A stretch of DNA of 58,864 bases from Hydrocarboniphaga sp. (GTDB lineage Bacteria > Pseudomonadota > Gammaproteobacteria > Nevskiales > Nevskiaceae). The notes beneath the pieces were generated by a model. It was not told the DNA's origin, did no database searches, and saw only the letters and a list, made by a program, of their open reading frames with translations. The translations under genes were made by a program, and so were the position numbers. Of the stretch, positions 50,639 through 58,864 are shown piece by piece (the first letter of the stretch is position 1; every line of letters starts with the position of its first letter). Location: NCBI RefSeq assembly GCF_028291725.1, contig NZ_JAQGNT010000031.1, forward strand, positions 1 to 58,864. The letters are read 5' to 3'.

Positions 50639-52578
50639 TGCGGGTTCGGTGCGAGGACCTGACGCAGCAGCGTCAGCGATCCGCTCAGCTCGGGCGGCGG
50701 CGCTGACAGCTCCAGCGCCTGCAGGCGCTCGATCTCGCCGAGTGCGGCTTCGACGCCGGGGTCGTCGGCGCGGAAGAACTGGCGCAGCCAGTCGGCAGCC
50801 GAACCGAGCACTTCACGGAAGCTGGCGGTTTCACCGCGCAGCAAGGCGACGCGCGCCGATTCCAGCTTCAGGATCAGCACGTGGACGATCACCGCCTCGT
50901 CCTCGGCCGGCAGCAGGCGCAGGCTCGCGGCATTGTCCTCGCGGCGGATCACGAACAGGCTCGCGACCGCGCTGCGCACCGAGGCCCAGACGCGCTCGTA
51001 CCAGCGCGCGCCGGCATCGCTGCCGGCGCTACCCGGGCGGGCGCCGCCGAACTGCCGCGGCTCGACGCGCGCGCGCAGTGGCAGCGAGTCGGCGCGGTCG
51101 ATCAGGCTCGACAGCGTCAGCGAAGCCGAGGTCAGATCCGGCCGCGGCAGCGCCTGCAGCTGCGCGCGCTCCCGCGCGATCGCCTCGCGCACGCGGAACA
51201 GCCGCGGATCGTTCAGTGCGCCGAGGCGCTCGTCGGCAATCTGCAGCGCCAGCAAGGCCGAGCGCACATCGTGCTCGAGCAGCAGGCGGTCGTTGGCGAG
51301 CAGCATCAGCTGCTCGACCGAGGCGAGCGCAAAGCGCGTGCGGCCGCCCTGCAATTCTTCGGTCATGCGGCCCATCAGCTGCTCGCTGTTGTCGAGCCGG
51401 CCCTGCATCGCGGCCAGGTCCGAGCCCGAGCGCTGCAGCACGCGCGCCAGGTCGGACTGGCGCGTCGCGGTCTGCGACGTCAGGTTGTCGAGTTCGGCGG
51501 CCTGGCGCGTCAGCCGCCGCAGCGCGTGATCCTGGGCCTGCAGCAGGCTGGCCTGGTTGGCGCGCAGATCCCACAGCAGCCAGCCGCCGTAGCCGAGCGC
51601 ACCGGCCAGCAGCAGCACCAGCAGCCAGGCGATGGCGCCGCCGCTGCTTTTCGGGGATGCGGAAACATCGCGGGTCTCGGAGGCCATGGACGCCAGCGGC
51701 GGCACTGATGGCACTGATATTGGCGGCACAGCGCCTGCCGAGGCCGACACTTCGGCGTCGTTGTCGGCCGCATCGGGTGGATTGGGGCTGCTCATGCTGA
51801 GGTCCTGAACCTGGCCTTTGCGCCACACACCGAGGCAGTGGACGATGGCGTCGTCGCTGACCGTTTCGGGCAGCAGCGGAGCGGTGAAGCCCAGCGCCAG
51901 CGCTTTTTCTAACACACGCGGGCTCGGCACAACCAGCTTCAACGCCAGCAAGCTCGGGCGCAGCGCCTCGGGCGTCAGCAGCCACAGGCGTTCCAGCGTC
52001 TCGCCGCTGGTGATCACGATCGCGTCGGCCAGCGCGATCTCGGCCTCGATGCGGGCTTCGTCGTGCTCGAGCGGCCGGCGCCGATACAGGCTCAGCGTGT
52101 CGACCTGGGCGCCGCGTGCGGCGAGGCCGGTGGCGATCAGCTCGCGGCCGTCCTCGCCGGCGACAATCAGATAGCGCTTGCCGGCCGCATCCTGCAGCGG
52201 CGGCAGCTGCAGCAGGGCCTCGCTGGACGCGCGCTGCTCGGGCCAGATCGCGCCCGGATGCCCGACCGCTGCCAGCGCCGCGGCGGTGGCGCCGCCGACC
52301 GCAAACAGCGACGGCCAGCCCGCGTCGCGGCCGTCGATCTCGGCCGCGTAGCGCACCGCGTTGGCGCTGGTGAAGATCCAGCCGTCGTCGTCGCGGTGCG
52401 CGGACAGAATCGCGCGGCTCGCCTCGTCATCGCCGCTGGCGGCGATCGCAAAAACCGGCAGCCTGGCGGCTTCGGCGCCCTGGGCTTCCAGCAGCAGGCT
52501 CAGATTGCCAGCCTGCAGATCCGGGCGCGTGACGATGACACGCAAGCCCTTCAGCGGCAGGCTAGCTTTGCTCTTCAC
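50635..52578 (-). CDS. hemDX: Fused uroporphyrinogen-III synthase (HemD) and HemX
   Basis: A 647-residue fusion. Residues 1-265 are HemD, which closes hydroxymethylbilane to uroporphyrinogen III ([69 protein letters not shown]). After a Ser/Pro linker comes HemX: a TM helix ([19 protein letters not shown]) and a long coiled coil and helical domain ([22 protein letters not shown] and [21 protein letters not shown]). Fused HemDX is known in some gammaproteobacteria. GTG 52576-52578 overlaps the hemC stop by 4 nt. Confidence 0.92.
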   Translation of the reverse strand: MKSKASLPLKGLRVIVTRPDLQAGNLSLLLEAQGAEAARLPVFAIAASGDDEASRAILSAHRDDDGWIFTSANAVRYAAEIDGRDAGWPSLFAVGGATAAALAAVGHPGAIWPEQRASSEALLQLPPLQDAAGKRYLIVAGEDGRELIATGLAARGAQVDTLSLYRRRPLEHDEARIEAEIALADAIVITSGETLERLWLLTPEALRPSLLALKLVVPSPRVLEKALALGFTAPLLPETVSDDAIVHCLGVWRKGQVQDLSMSSPNPPDAADNDAEVSASAGAVPPISVPSVPPLASMASETRDVSASPKSSGGAIAWLLVLLLAGALGYGGWLLWDLRANQASLLQAQDHALRRLTRQAAELDNLTSQTATRQSDLARVLQRSGSDLAAMQGRLDNSEQLMGRMTEELQGGRTRFALASVEQLMLLANDRLLLEHDVRSALLALQIADERLGALNDPRLFRVREAIARERAQLQALPRPDLTSASLTLSSLIDRADSLPLRARVEPRQFGGARPGSAGSDAGARWYERVWASVRSAVASLFVIRREDNAASLRLLPAEDEAVIVHVLILKLESARVALLRGETASFREVLGSAADWLRQFFRADDPGVEAALGEIERLQALELSAPPPELSGSLTLLRQVLAPNPQ

Positions 52579-53513
52579 GTCAATATGCCGAGCGTGCGCA
52601 GGATGTCGCGCGCGCCGGCATCGAGCAGGCGTTCGGCCAGCGTAATACCGAGGTTTTCAGCATCGGTTGCCGGACCGCGGATTTCGTCGCGCACTTGCAG
52701 CGCGCTGGCCGGATCGCCGACTACAGCCTGCAGATGCAGCTGCCCGCCGGAGATCCGCGCATGGCCGGCGACCGGCACCTGGCAGGCCCCGCCCAGGCGC
52801 GAGTTCAGTGCCCGCTCTGCGGCCAGCCGCTGGGTCGTCAGCGGATCGTGCAGATGCGCCAGCAGCTGGCGCGTCGCGGTGTCGTCGTCCCGGCATTCGA
52901 TGCCGATCACGCCCTGGCCGATCGCCGGCACGAAGCGCTCGACATCCAGGTATTCACGGATGCGCTCCGCCAGGCCCAGGCGCAGCAGCCCGGCCGCGGC
53001 GAGCAGGATCGCGTCGTAGCCGCCTTCATCCAATTTGCGCAGGCGCGTGCCGACATTGCCGCGCAGCGGCGAGATCTGCAGATCCGGCCGCAGGCCGTGC
53101 AGCTGGGTCGAGCGGCGCAGGCTCGAGGTGCCGACATGCGCGCCCCGCGGCAGATCCGCGACGCTGGCGCAGGTGTTGGAGACGAAGGCGTCGCGCGGGT
53201 CCTCGCCGGCCAGGAATGCGCTCAGGCACAGGCCCTCGGGCTGCTGCGCCGGCACGTCCTTCATCGAATGCACGGCGATGTCGGCGCGCCGCTCGAGCAT
53301 CGCCTGCTCGAGTTCCTTGACGAACAGCCCCTTGCCGCCGACCGCCGACAGCGGGCTGGCCAGCAGCTGGTCGCCGCGCGTGGTCATCGGCACCAGTTGC
53401 ACGTCCAGCGCAGGCTCGAGTTCGAGCAGGCGCCGCTGCACGTGGTGCGCCTGCCACAGCGCGAGCGGCGACTCGCGCGTTGCGATGCGGACGCGAGTCG
53501 CTGCCGCCGCCAC
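52575..53513 (-). CDS. hemC: Hydroxymethylbilane synthase (porphobilinogen deaminase)
   Basis: Polymerises four porphobilinogens. The 312 residues include [71 protein letters not shown] and the dipyrromethane-cofactor cysteine in [11 protein letters not shown]. It starts at GTG 53511-53513, 2 nt after the ClpP-like stop, and is coupled to hemDX. Confidence 0.96.
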   Translation of the reverse strand: MAAAATRVRIATRESPLALWQAHHVQRRLLELEPALDVQLVPMTTRGDQLLASPLSAVGGKGLFVKELEQAMLERRADIAVHSMKDVPAQQPEGLCLSAFLAGEDPRDAFVSNTCASVADLPRGAHVGTSSLRRSTQLHGLRPDLQISPLRGNVGTRLRKLDEGGYDAILLAAAGLLRLGLAERIREYLDVERFVPAIGQGVIGIECRDDDTATRQLLAHLHDPLTTQRLAAERALNSRLGGACQVPVAGHARISGGQLHLQAVVGDPASALQVRDEIRGPATDAENLGITLAERLLDAGARDILRTLGILT

Positions 53514-53515
53514 CG

Positions 53516-54118
53516 TCAGACGACTTCGGCCGCGCTGCTGATGATCTTGCCGACCAGGCCGTATTCCTTGGCTTCCTGTGCGGACATCCAGTGATCGCGC
53601 TGTGTGTCGGTGGCGATGCGCTCGACGGTCTGGCCGGTTTCCTTGGCGTAGATCTCGTTGAGGCGCTGGCGCATGCGCACGATCTCCTTGGCGGCGATCG
53701 CGATGTCCGAAGCCGTGCCGCCCATGCCGCCGGAGGGCTGGTGCAACAGGAACCGGGTGTTGGTCAGCGCGTAGCGGTTCTCGGGCTTGGCAGCGCTATA
53801 GATCAGCGAGCCGGCGCTGGCGCACCAGCCGGTACCGACCATTCGGATCTCGGGCTGCACGAACTTGATCATGTCGTAGATCGTGTCGCCGGATTCGACG
53901 TGGCCGCCCTGGCTGTTGATGAAAATGGTGATCGGCTCTGACGATTCGGCCTGCATCGCGAGCAGCCGGCTGGTCACGTTCTCGGCGAGCTTCTGGTTGA
54001 TGCCGCCGTAGATCAGGATCGTGCGCGCCTGGAACAGCCGCTCTTCGAGCGCGTTCGGCCGCTTCGGCGTCACCGCTTCGGATTTCTCTTCGTCGGCGGC
54101 GATGAAGGGGTACGACAT
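53516..54118 (-). CDS. ClpP-like serine peptidase
   Basis: A 200-residue Clp peptidase subunit. Catalytic residues are in place: Ser101 in [15 protein letters not shown], His126 in FLLHQPSGG and Asp171 in [12 protein letters not shown]. The core is [21 protein letters not shown] and the end [19 protein letters not shown] replaces the usual AASMG, so this is a paralogue rather than the standard tig-linked ClpP. ATG 54118 follows AGGAG. It sits between algR and hemC, where other species have no such gene, and is 2 nt from hemC. Confidence 0.9.
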   Translation of the reverse strand: MSYPFIAADEEKSEAVTPKRPNALEERLFQARTILIYGGINQKLAENVTSRLLAMQAESSEPITIFINSQGGHVESGDTIYDMIKFVQPEIRMVGTGWCASAGSLIYSAAKPENRYALTNTRFLLHQPSGGMGGTASDIAIAAKEIVRMRQRLNEIYAKETGQTVERIATDTQRDHWMSAQEAKEYGLVGKIISSAAEVV

Positions 54119-54279
54119 GGCAAAGCTCCTCGTGTGAGTTTCGCCCGCCCGGGGCGGACTAGGACAGACAGTTTAGGGGAGTCGGCTGAAGCGTGGCGAA
54201 AGCCCGCGTTGCCATTCCCCGTCCCGCCTGTGGCGAAGGAGAATGGGTGGGGGCAAAACCCCGCGGCGCAAGGCGATCC

Positions 54280-54351
54280 GTAGGGCGGGTCGTGACCCGC
54301 CGCTTTTCTGGCGCCCTGATCGATACAACGGCGGGTCGCGACCCGCCCTAC
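54280..54351. repeat. REPIN of the GTAGGGCGGGTC family
   Basis: GTAGGGCGGGTCGTGACCCGCC and, 27 nt on, GGCGGGTCGCGACCCGCCCTAC, with GTAG outermost at both ends (72 nt). Each arm is itself a palindrome. It lies 10 nt past the algR stop and upstream of the ClpP-like gene. Confidence 0.9.
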
Positions 54352-54361
54352 CAAAGCCGCG

Positions 54362-55105
54362 CTAGCCGTCGGTCAGGAACCGCCGGACTTCCGCCAGACG
54401 CCGACGCGATACCGGCAGCGGCTTGCTCGCGTGCTTCATCTTCAGCCAGTGGTGCTGCTCGCCGCCGCGCTCGCGCTCCAGGCTGGCGATGAAGCGCGTC
54501 GCGACCAGGGCCTTGCGGTGGATGCGCAGGAACCAGGGCGCAAAGTCGTCCTCGAGCGTCTTCAGCGACTCCTCGATCAGCACTTCGCCGTGCAGATGGC
54601 AGACCGTGGTGTATTTCTGGTCGGCCAGGAAATAGACGATGTCCTCGACCGGAATCCGCACCAGGCCCTCGCGGGTCGTGGCCAGAATATGTTCGCGCTT
54701 GGGCCGCTCGCCGTCGCCGGGTACCGCGGCCGGGGTCTTCTGCGCCCGCGTCGGGCGGCGTGCCCGCAGCAGCGCCTCCTTGAGCTTCTCGACGCGGATC
54801 GGCTTCAGCAGGTAGGCGTCGGCATTGGCGTCGAACGCCGACAGCGCGTGCTCGGAATACGCGGTGGTGAAGATGATCGCCGGCGGCGGATCGTATTCGG
54901 CCAGCTGGCGCGCGACCTGCAGGCCATCGACGCCGCCCATGCGGATATCGAGCAGCACCAGGTCGGGCTCCTCGTTATCGACGATCTCCAGCGCGGTCTC
55001 GCCGTCGCCGGCCTCGCCGACGATCTCGTAGCCCGGAAACTCCGACAACAGCCGCCTCAGGCGCTCGCGCGCCAGCGGCTCATCGTCCACGATCACGACT
55101 CTCAT
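54362..55105 (-). CDS. algR: AlgR-type LytTR response regulator
   Basis: A 247-residue regulator. The receiver domain has DDEPLARERL, LVLLDIRMGG (phospho-Asp near 54) and FTTAYSEHAL with YLLKPI. After a short linker, the LytTR DNA-binding domain has VPEDIVYFLADQKYTTVCHL-like strands, ESLKTLEDDFAPWFLRIHRKALV and LPVSRRRLAEV. Position next to algZ and hemC matches AlgR of pseudomonads, which controls alginate and type IV pili there. Confidence 0.92.
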   Translation of the reverse strand: MRVVIVDDEPLARERLRRLLSEFPGYEIVGEAGDGETALEIVDNEEPDLVLLDIRMGGVDGLQVARQLAEYDPPPAIIFTTAYSEHALSAFDANADAYLLKPIRVEKLKEALLRARRPTRAQKTPAAVPGDGERPKREHILATTREGLVRIPVEDIVYFLADQKYTTVCHLHGEVLIEESLKTLEDDFAPWFLRIHRKALVATRFIASLERERGGEQHHWLKMKHASKPLPVSRRRLAEVRRFLTDG

Positions 55106-55153
55106 CGCGCAACTCCTCCCTAATCCGCAACGGCAAAAATGCCTGGGAGGACA

Positions 55154-56212
55154 CTACGCCGGCAAGAACAGCCTTGCCTTGTAGAGCCCCTCCTCGATTC
55201 CCAACTCTACCCGCCCCCGCTCACCGTAAATGAGGCCGAGGCGGCTCGCAATGTTGTCGACCGCCACCTGGTTGCCGCGGTGGCCGTCTTCGACGCGCTC
55301 TTCGTCCTGCGGCGGGATCGGATTGCTCACCTCCAGCAGCACTTCGCCCATGCTGCGCCGGGCCCTGACCTGGATCGTGCCACCGTCGCGTCGCTTCGAC
55401 ACCCCATGATGCACCGCGTTCTCGACCAGCGGTTGGATGATCAGCGACGGCACCGGGTGGCTGAGCAGATCTTCGGGGATGTCCCACTCGACGTTCAGGC
55501 GCTCGTCGAGCCGCGCCTTCTCGATGCGCAGGTAGGCATTGCAGATGCTGATCTCGTCGACCAGCGGCGCCATCTGGCCGGGTTTCTCCAGGCTGGCGCG
55601 GAACACGTCGGCCAGATCCTCGACCAGGCCTTCGGCCTCGGCCGGGCGCAGGCTGATCAGCGCCGCCAGGCTGTTCAGGGCGTTGAACAGGAAGTGCGGG
55701 CGGATACGCGCGTTCAGCGCCTGGTAGCGGCTTTCGGATTCGGCGCGCACCTGTTCGCGCCACTGGTGGCGGGTCCAGAAGTAGCGCAGCAGCAGCACCG
55801 CGACGATCGCCGCGATCGCGCTGTGGCGCAGCACGAACCACAGCCGCGGCTCGTTCGGGTCGAGCACCCCCCAGCGCGGGTGGGTGCCGATGCTCCAGGC
55901 CAGGTTGGATAGCAGCATCACCGCCATCACCAGCGCGCCCCAGCAGACGAAGAACACCAGGCCGGGCCGTGCGATCGTCAGGAAGCGCCGCAGCCAGCAC
56001 AGGATCGCCGCGCCGCACAGGCCGATCCACTGCAGGTAGACGCTGAGCAGCACCAGGGTCTGGACGAAGCCGCCGCTGCGCACGCTGCCGCCGAGGGTGA
56101 AGCACAGCGCCACCAGCTCCATCGCCAGCGCCATCGACAGCGCCACCGGCAAGGTGCAGAAGTTGGGGATCAGGCGGATGCGGGTCGCCGGATTGGACTG
56201 GACTTGGAGCAT
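55154..56212 (-). CDS. algZ: AlgZ/FimS-type sensor kinase (LytS-like)
   Basis: A 352-residue membrane kinase. Four to five helices in the first 180 residues (VALSMALAMELVALCFTL to IAAIVAVLLLRYFW) are followed by the His_kinase domain with the motif ALNARIRPHFLFNALNSLAALI, where the His of RPHFLFN is the phosphorylation site. The HATPase part is PSLIIQPLVENAVHHGV, and the domain ends LGLIYGERGRVEL. It pairs with algR (48-nt gap). ATG 56210-56212 gives the normal length. Confidence 0.92.
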   Translation of the reverse strand: MLQVQSNPATRIRLIPNFCTLPVALSMALAMELVALCFTLGGSVRSGGFVQTLVLLSVYLQWIGLCGAAILCWLRRFLTIARPGLVFFVCWGALVMAVMLLSNLAWSIGTHPRWGVLDPNEPRLWFVLRHSAIAAIVAVLLLRYFWTRHQWREQVRAESESRYQALNARIRPHFLFNALNSLAALISLRPAEAEGLVEDLADVFRASLEKPGQMAPLVDEISICNAYLRIEKARLDERLNVEWDIPEDLLSHPVPSLIIQPLVENAVHHGVSKRRDGGTIQVRARRSMGEVLLEVSNPIPPQDEERVEDGHRGNQVAVDNIASRLGLIYGERGRVELGIEEGLYKARLFLPA

Positions 56213-56403
56213 GGTTCCGGCAGTGGGGAGGCGGCGCGAGGCGGTGATCGCATCGGCGGGCGGAGCGGCGCGGCCATTGTAAGCCGATGCTTCCGAGCTG
56301 CGACCCGGGCTTCGGCCATCGGGTCCGGGCGGGGGCGCCGCTGGTCGGCCGTTATACTTTATGCCCCGTTTGTCCTTCGTCCGCAGCCCCAGAAGATCCG
56401 CGC

Positions 56404-57798
56404 ATGACACAGCCCGCTGGCAAAAACCAAATGTGGAGCGGCCGGTTTTCCGAATCCACGACCGAACTGGTCGCGGCGTTCAGCGAGTCGGTGAGCTTCG
56501 ATCGCCGGCTGTACCGGCAGGACATCGCGCAGAGCACGGCTCACGCGCGGATGCTCGCCAGGGTCGGCGTGCTGACCGCGGTCGATGCGGACGCGATCAC
56601 CGGCGGCCTGCAGCAGGTGCTGGCCGAGATCGAGCGCGGCGAGTTCGTCTGGAAGGCCGAGCTCGAAGACGTACACATGAACATCGAGGCGCGGCTGACC
56701 GAGATCGTCGGCGACGCCGGCAAGCGCCTGCACACCGGCCGCTCGCGCAACGACCAGGTCGCCACCGACATCCGCCTGTACGTGCGCGACGCGATCGACG
56801 TGCTGCTGCCGCTGATCGACCGGCTCGGCTTAAGCCTGCTGGATCTGGCCGAAGCCGAGGCCGACAGCATCATGCCGGGCTTCACCCATCTGCAGATCGC
56901 GCAGCCGGTGACTTTCGGCCATCACCTGCTGGCCTGGCGCGAGCAGATCGTGCGCGACCGCTCGCGGCTGGTGGACGCGCGCGCGCGCCTGAACGTGCTG
57001 CCGCTGGGCTCGGCCGCGCTGGCCGGCACGGTGTATCCGCTGGACCGGCATTTCGTCGCCGAACAGCTCGGCTTCGATGCGGTCAGCGAGAACTCGCTGG
57101 ACGCGGTCAGCGATCGCGATTTCGCGATCGAGTTCTGCTCGTGCGCGGCGATGATCCTGGTGCACCTGTCGCGCTGGAGCGAAGAGCTGATCATCTGGTC
57201 GACGCCGATGTTCGGCTTCGTCGCGCTGCCGGACCGTTTCTGCACCGGCAGCTCGATCATGCCGCAGAAAAAGAACCCCGACGTACCCGAGCTGGTGCGC
57301 GGCAAGACCGGCCGCGTGATCGGCGATCTGAACGCGCTGCTGGTGCTGATGAAGGGCCAGCCGCTGGCCTACAACCGCGACAACCAGGAAGACAAGGAGC
57401 CGCTGTTCGACGCGATCGACACGGTCACGATGTGCCTGCGCGTGTATGCCGAGATGACGCCGCACATCGTCGTCAAGCGCGAAGCCTGCCGCGCCGCCGC
57501 GGCGCGCGGCTTCTCGACCGCGACCGATCTCGCCGACTACCTGGTACGCAAGGGCCTGGCGTTCCGCGACGCGCATCACGTGGTCGGCGCAGTGGTCGGT
57601 TTCGCCGCGAAAGCCGGGCGCGATCTGGCCGGGTTGTCGCTGGATGAATTACGCGGCTTCTCGAGCGCGATCGAAGCCGACGTCTACGATCACATCACGC
57701 TCGAAGCCTCGGTTTCGGCACGCAAGACTTATGGCGGCACCGCACCGGAGCAGGTGCGTGCGGCGATCGCCCGGGCGCGTGGCAAGCCGCTTGTTTGA
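56404..57798 (+). CDS. argH: Argininosuccinate lyase
   Basis: The last step of arginine synthesis, splitting argininosuccinate into arginine and fumarate. A 464-residue fumarase-type enzyme with [66 protein letters not shown] and the superfamily signature [19 protein letters not shown] with the catalytic Ser. It is divergent from algZ, as in pseudomonads. I used ATG 56404 (MTQPAGKNQ). Confidence 0.97.
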   Translation: MTQPAGKNQMWSGRFSESTTELVAAFSESVSFDRRLYRQDIAQSTAHARMLARVGVLTAVDADAITGGLQQVLAEIERGEFVWKAELEDVHMNIEARLTEIVGDAGKRLHTGRSRNDQVATDIRLYVRDAIDVLLPLIDRLGLSLLDLAEAEADSIMPGFTHLQIAQPVTFGHHLLAWREQIVRDRSRLVDARARLNVLPLGSAALAGTVYPLDRHFVAEQLGFDAVSENSLDAVSDRDFAIEFCSCAAMILVHLSRWSEELIIWSTPMFGFVALPDRFCTGSSIMPQKKNPDVPELVRGKTGRVIGDLNALLVLMKGQPLAYNRDNQEDKEPLFDAIDTVTMCLRVYAEMTPHIVVKREACRAAAARGFSTATDLADYLVRKGLAFRDAHHVVGAVVGFAAKAGRDLAGLSLDELRGFSSAIEADVYDHITLEASVSARKTYGGTAPEQVRAAIARARGKPLV

Positions 57799-57841
57799 AG
57801 TCCGAGGCTGCGACGTCGCTCGGCTTCGGCAGTAAAGAAGT

Positions 57842-58740
57842 TCAGCGGCATTCGGCCGGAAGCATCTTCGGCGGCAGCTTATTGCCGGTGCAGGACCAAG
57901 CGATGATCCTTCCCGACGATACCTGCGGCGTTAGCACCAGTGCCCCACCGTTGAAGGGCGCACCGGCCAGCGTCACCGCGAGATAACCCTGCTCGGACAG
58001 TTCCAATACACCACGATGGGCGCCAGCTCTACCCAGCGCCAGCTCGGGATCAGCGATGCCGACAGCTTCCAGCGATTCCGGCCACTTCCCTTTCTCGATT
58101 GTGTAGCGCTCGATGGCCTTTTCCACCGGCTCCGACTGACTCAAGGCCTCAACGAGCACGGCACGGTTGATGTACTGCTGGTACGCAGGAATAGCGATTG
58201 CGGCGAGGATGCCAATCGTCGCGACGAATACCAGCACCGAGCTTGCACCGCCAGCACCGAGATTCGGAGTGACCCCAGCGAGCACGAAGGCGAACCAGTC
58301 TCGTGACGGCTGGTCCGGCTCTTCGCCATGTGCTAACGATTCGATTGCCGCGACGCGTTTGCTTAACCACGGATAGCCACCGATGAGTTCGTGGTATGAC
58401 ATCCAGAAGCCGCCGCTTTCGCGCCGCTGCTGTCCGAAGGCCGCCAGATCAATGTGCTTTCTCTGCGTGTGGCCGGCAACGAGTGCGGCCAGCGCAATGC
58501 GCGCATCGGCAGCACTTTCGCACGCGGCAAGCCCGTAACGATCACAGGTATATTCATGGGCTCGTGCGAGGCCGGTTCCGAGCAGCGGGAGAACCGCGGC
58601 GGGCGCGAGCACCGGTGCCCAAACCAGATGGCCGCGATGAATGTGCCCGAGCTCGTGGCCGATGTAGAAATCGATCGCGCCGGGCTCATCCTCGAGTGCA
58701 TCCAGCACGCTGGAAAACAGCACGATGTAGCTGCGCCCTA
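57842..58740 (-). pseudogene. M48 metallopeptidase fused to a type IV pilin-like domain, 5' end removed by an insertion
   Basis: An open frame of about 297 codons. It begins just after the IS boundary as GRSYIVLFSSVLDALEDEPGA, continues to the zinc site GHELGHIHRGH and the third ligand in HEYTCDRYG, then WMSYHELIGGYPWLSKRVAAI. A pilin-like segment VLVFVATIGILAAIAIPAYQQYINRA follows, and a C-terminus with paired cysteines (IIAWSCTGNKLPPKMLPAECR) like a type IV pilin D-loop. M48 relatives have a membrane N-terminus of about 100 residues, which is missing here. The first usable start is GTG 58723. It is probably not functional, but the zinc site is intact. Confidence 0.82.
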
Positions 58741-58864
58741 GTGTCTAATTGCGCAAGTTAACGATAGTGTTTCGAAGCTGAGCGCCCTTGACCTCACGCT
58801 TACGCCAGACGAAGGGAGCGGCATTGTTGTTGTAAGCGGCGGTGAAGCTACGAATCGCGTCGAT
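58741..58864 (-). mobile_element. End of an IS630-type insertion sequence (runs off the window)
   Basis: The break in the M48 gene is at TA (58739-58740), the target dinucleotide duplicated by the IS630/Tc1 superfamily. The sequence beyond codes a transposase C-terminus. The other end, with the missing 5' part of the M48 gene, lies outside the window. Confidence 0.6.
58745..58864 (-). CDS. IS630 family transposase, C-terminal end (partial)
   Basis: Forty in-frame codons at the window edge read IDAIRSFTAAYNNNAAPFVW followed by RKREVKGAQL and RNTIVNLRN, then TAG. The pattern I..F...YN....PF.W.K is the usual C-terminus of IS630-type transposases. The catalytic DDE residues are outside the window. 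Its stop codon is 7 nt before the end of the element. Confidence 0.65.
   Translation of the reverse strand: MDAIRSFTAAYNNNAAPFVWRKREVKGAQLRNTIVNLRN

Overview
The window is a GC-rich chromosomal segment. Its gene content and order fit a gammaproteobacterium of the Xanthomonadales/Nevskiales type, for example the argH / algZ-algR / hemC-hemD-hemY locus, dapF-DUF484-xerC, ftsY-ftsE-ftsX, ntrB-ntrC, thiD-thiE-hemL and a fused HemD-HemX. This placement is inference from gene families; no rRNA is present. Nearly all genes are housekeeping or envelope genes. There is no CRISPR array, prophage or recognisable tRNA.

Layout. 1-5.0 kb: a partial gene end, a TauE-like permease with a DmeF-like Co/Ni exporter, a GST, a DUF3943 outer-membrane protein and a GFA-family protein. 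5.0-7.5 kb: dapF, DUF484 and xerC. 7.6-15.3 kb: a small lipoprotein, hslV, then a reverse-strand block (two secreted proteins, a large Ser/Thr kinase with a helical-repeat tail, and its ECF sigma factor), then hslU. 15.4-20.1 kb: ntrBC, a DUF4124 protein and ppx. 20.3-22.4 kb: two small cytochromes c and an esterase lipoprotein. 22.4-30.0 kb: one reverse-strand run thiD-thiE-hemL-(DedA/PAP2/LssY)-ftsY-ftsE-ftsX. 30.0-30.3 kb: an AT-rich intergenic region with two perfect DnaA boxes. 30.3-35.9 kb: a secreted propeller-like protein, a GNAT enzyme, mtgA, a TRIC-family channel, metF and ahcY. 35.9-39.2 kb: ppc and a GNAT enzyme. 39.3-47.8 kb: a HlyD adaptor, a NodT-type outer-membrane factor and a 971-residue lipoprotein, divergent from a TonB-dependent receptor. 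47.9-57.8 kb: DUF1571, a small outer-membrane protein, hemY, hemDX, hemC, a ClpP-like peptidase and algR-algZ, then argH on the other strand. 57.8-58.9 kb: an M48-peptidase/pilin fusion cut by the end of an IS630-type element.

The most notable observations are these. (1) hslV and hslU, normally adjacent, lie 5.3 kb apart. Each carries its own near-identical sigma-32-type promoter (CTTGAAA, 14-nt spacer, CCYCAGAT), and an ECF/kinase signalling module with two secreted proteins sits between them. (2) Three different REP families that start with GTAG occur, mostly as inverted pairs, and the TAG of GTAG is the actual stop codon of four genes. (3) The PAP2 domain of the DedA-PAP2-LssY fusion has lost its catalytic motifs. 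(4) A ClpP-like peptidase lies inside the otherwise conserved algZR-hemCD locus. (5) A TolC/HlyD pair stands next to a giant lipoprotein with no inner-membrane pump.

Functional links. dapF, mtgA, xerC and ftsYEX serve the wall and cell division. ahcY and metF serve the methyl cycle. hemL, hemC, hemDX and hemY serve heme synthesis, and the two cytochromes c use heme. hslVU and the ClpP-like protein serve proteolysis. ntrBC, algZR and the ECF/kinase pair are the signalling systems.
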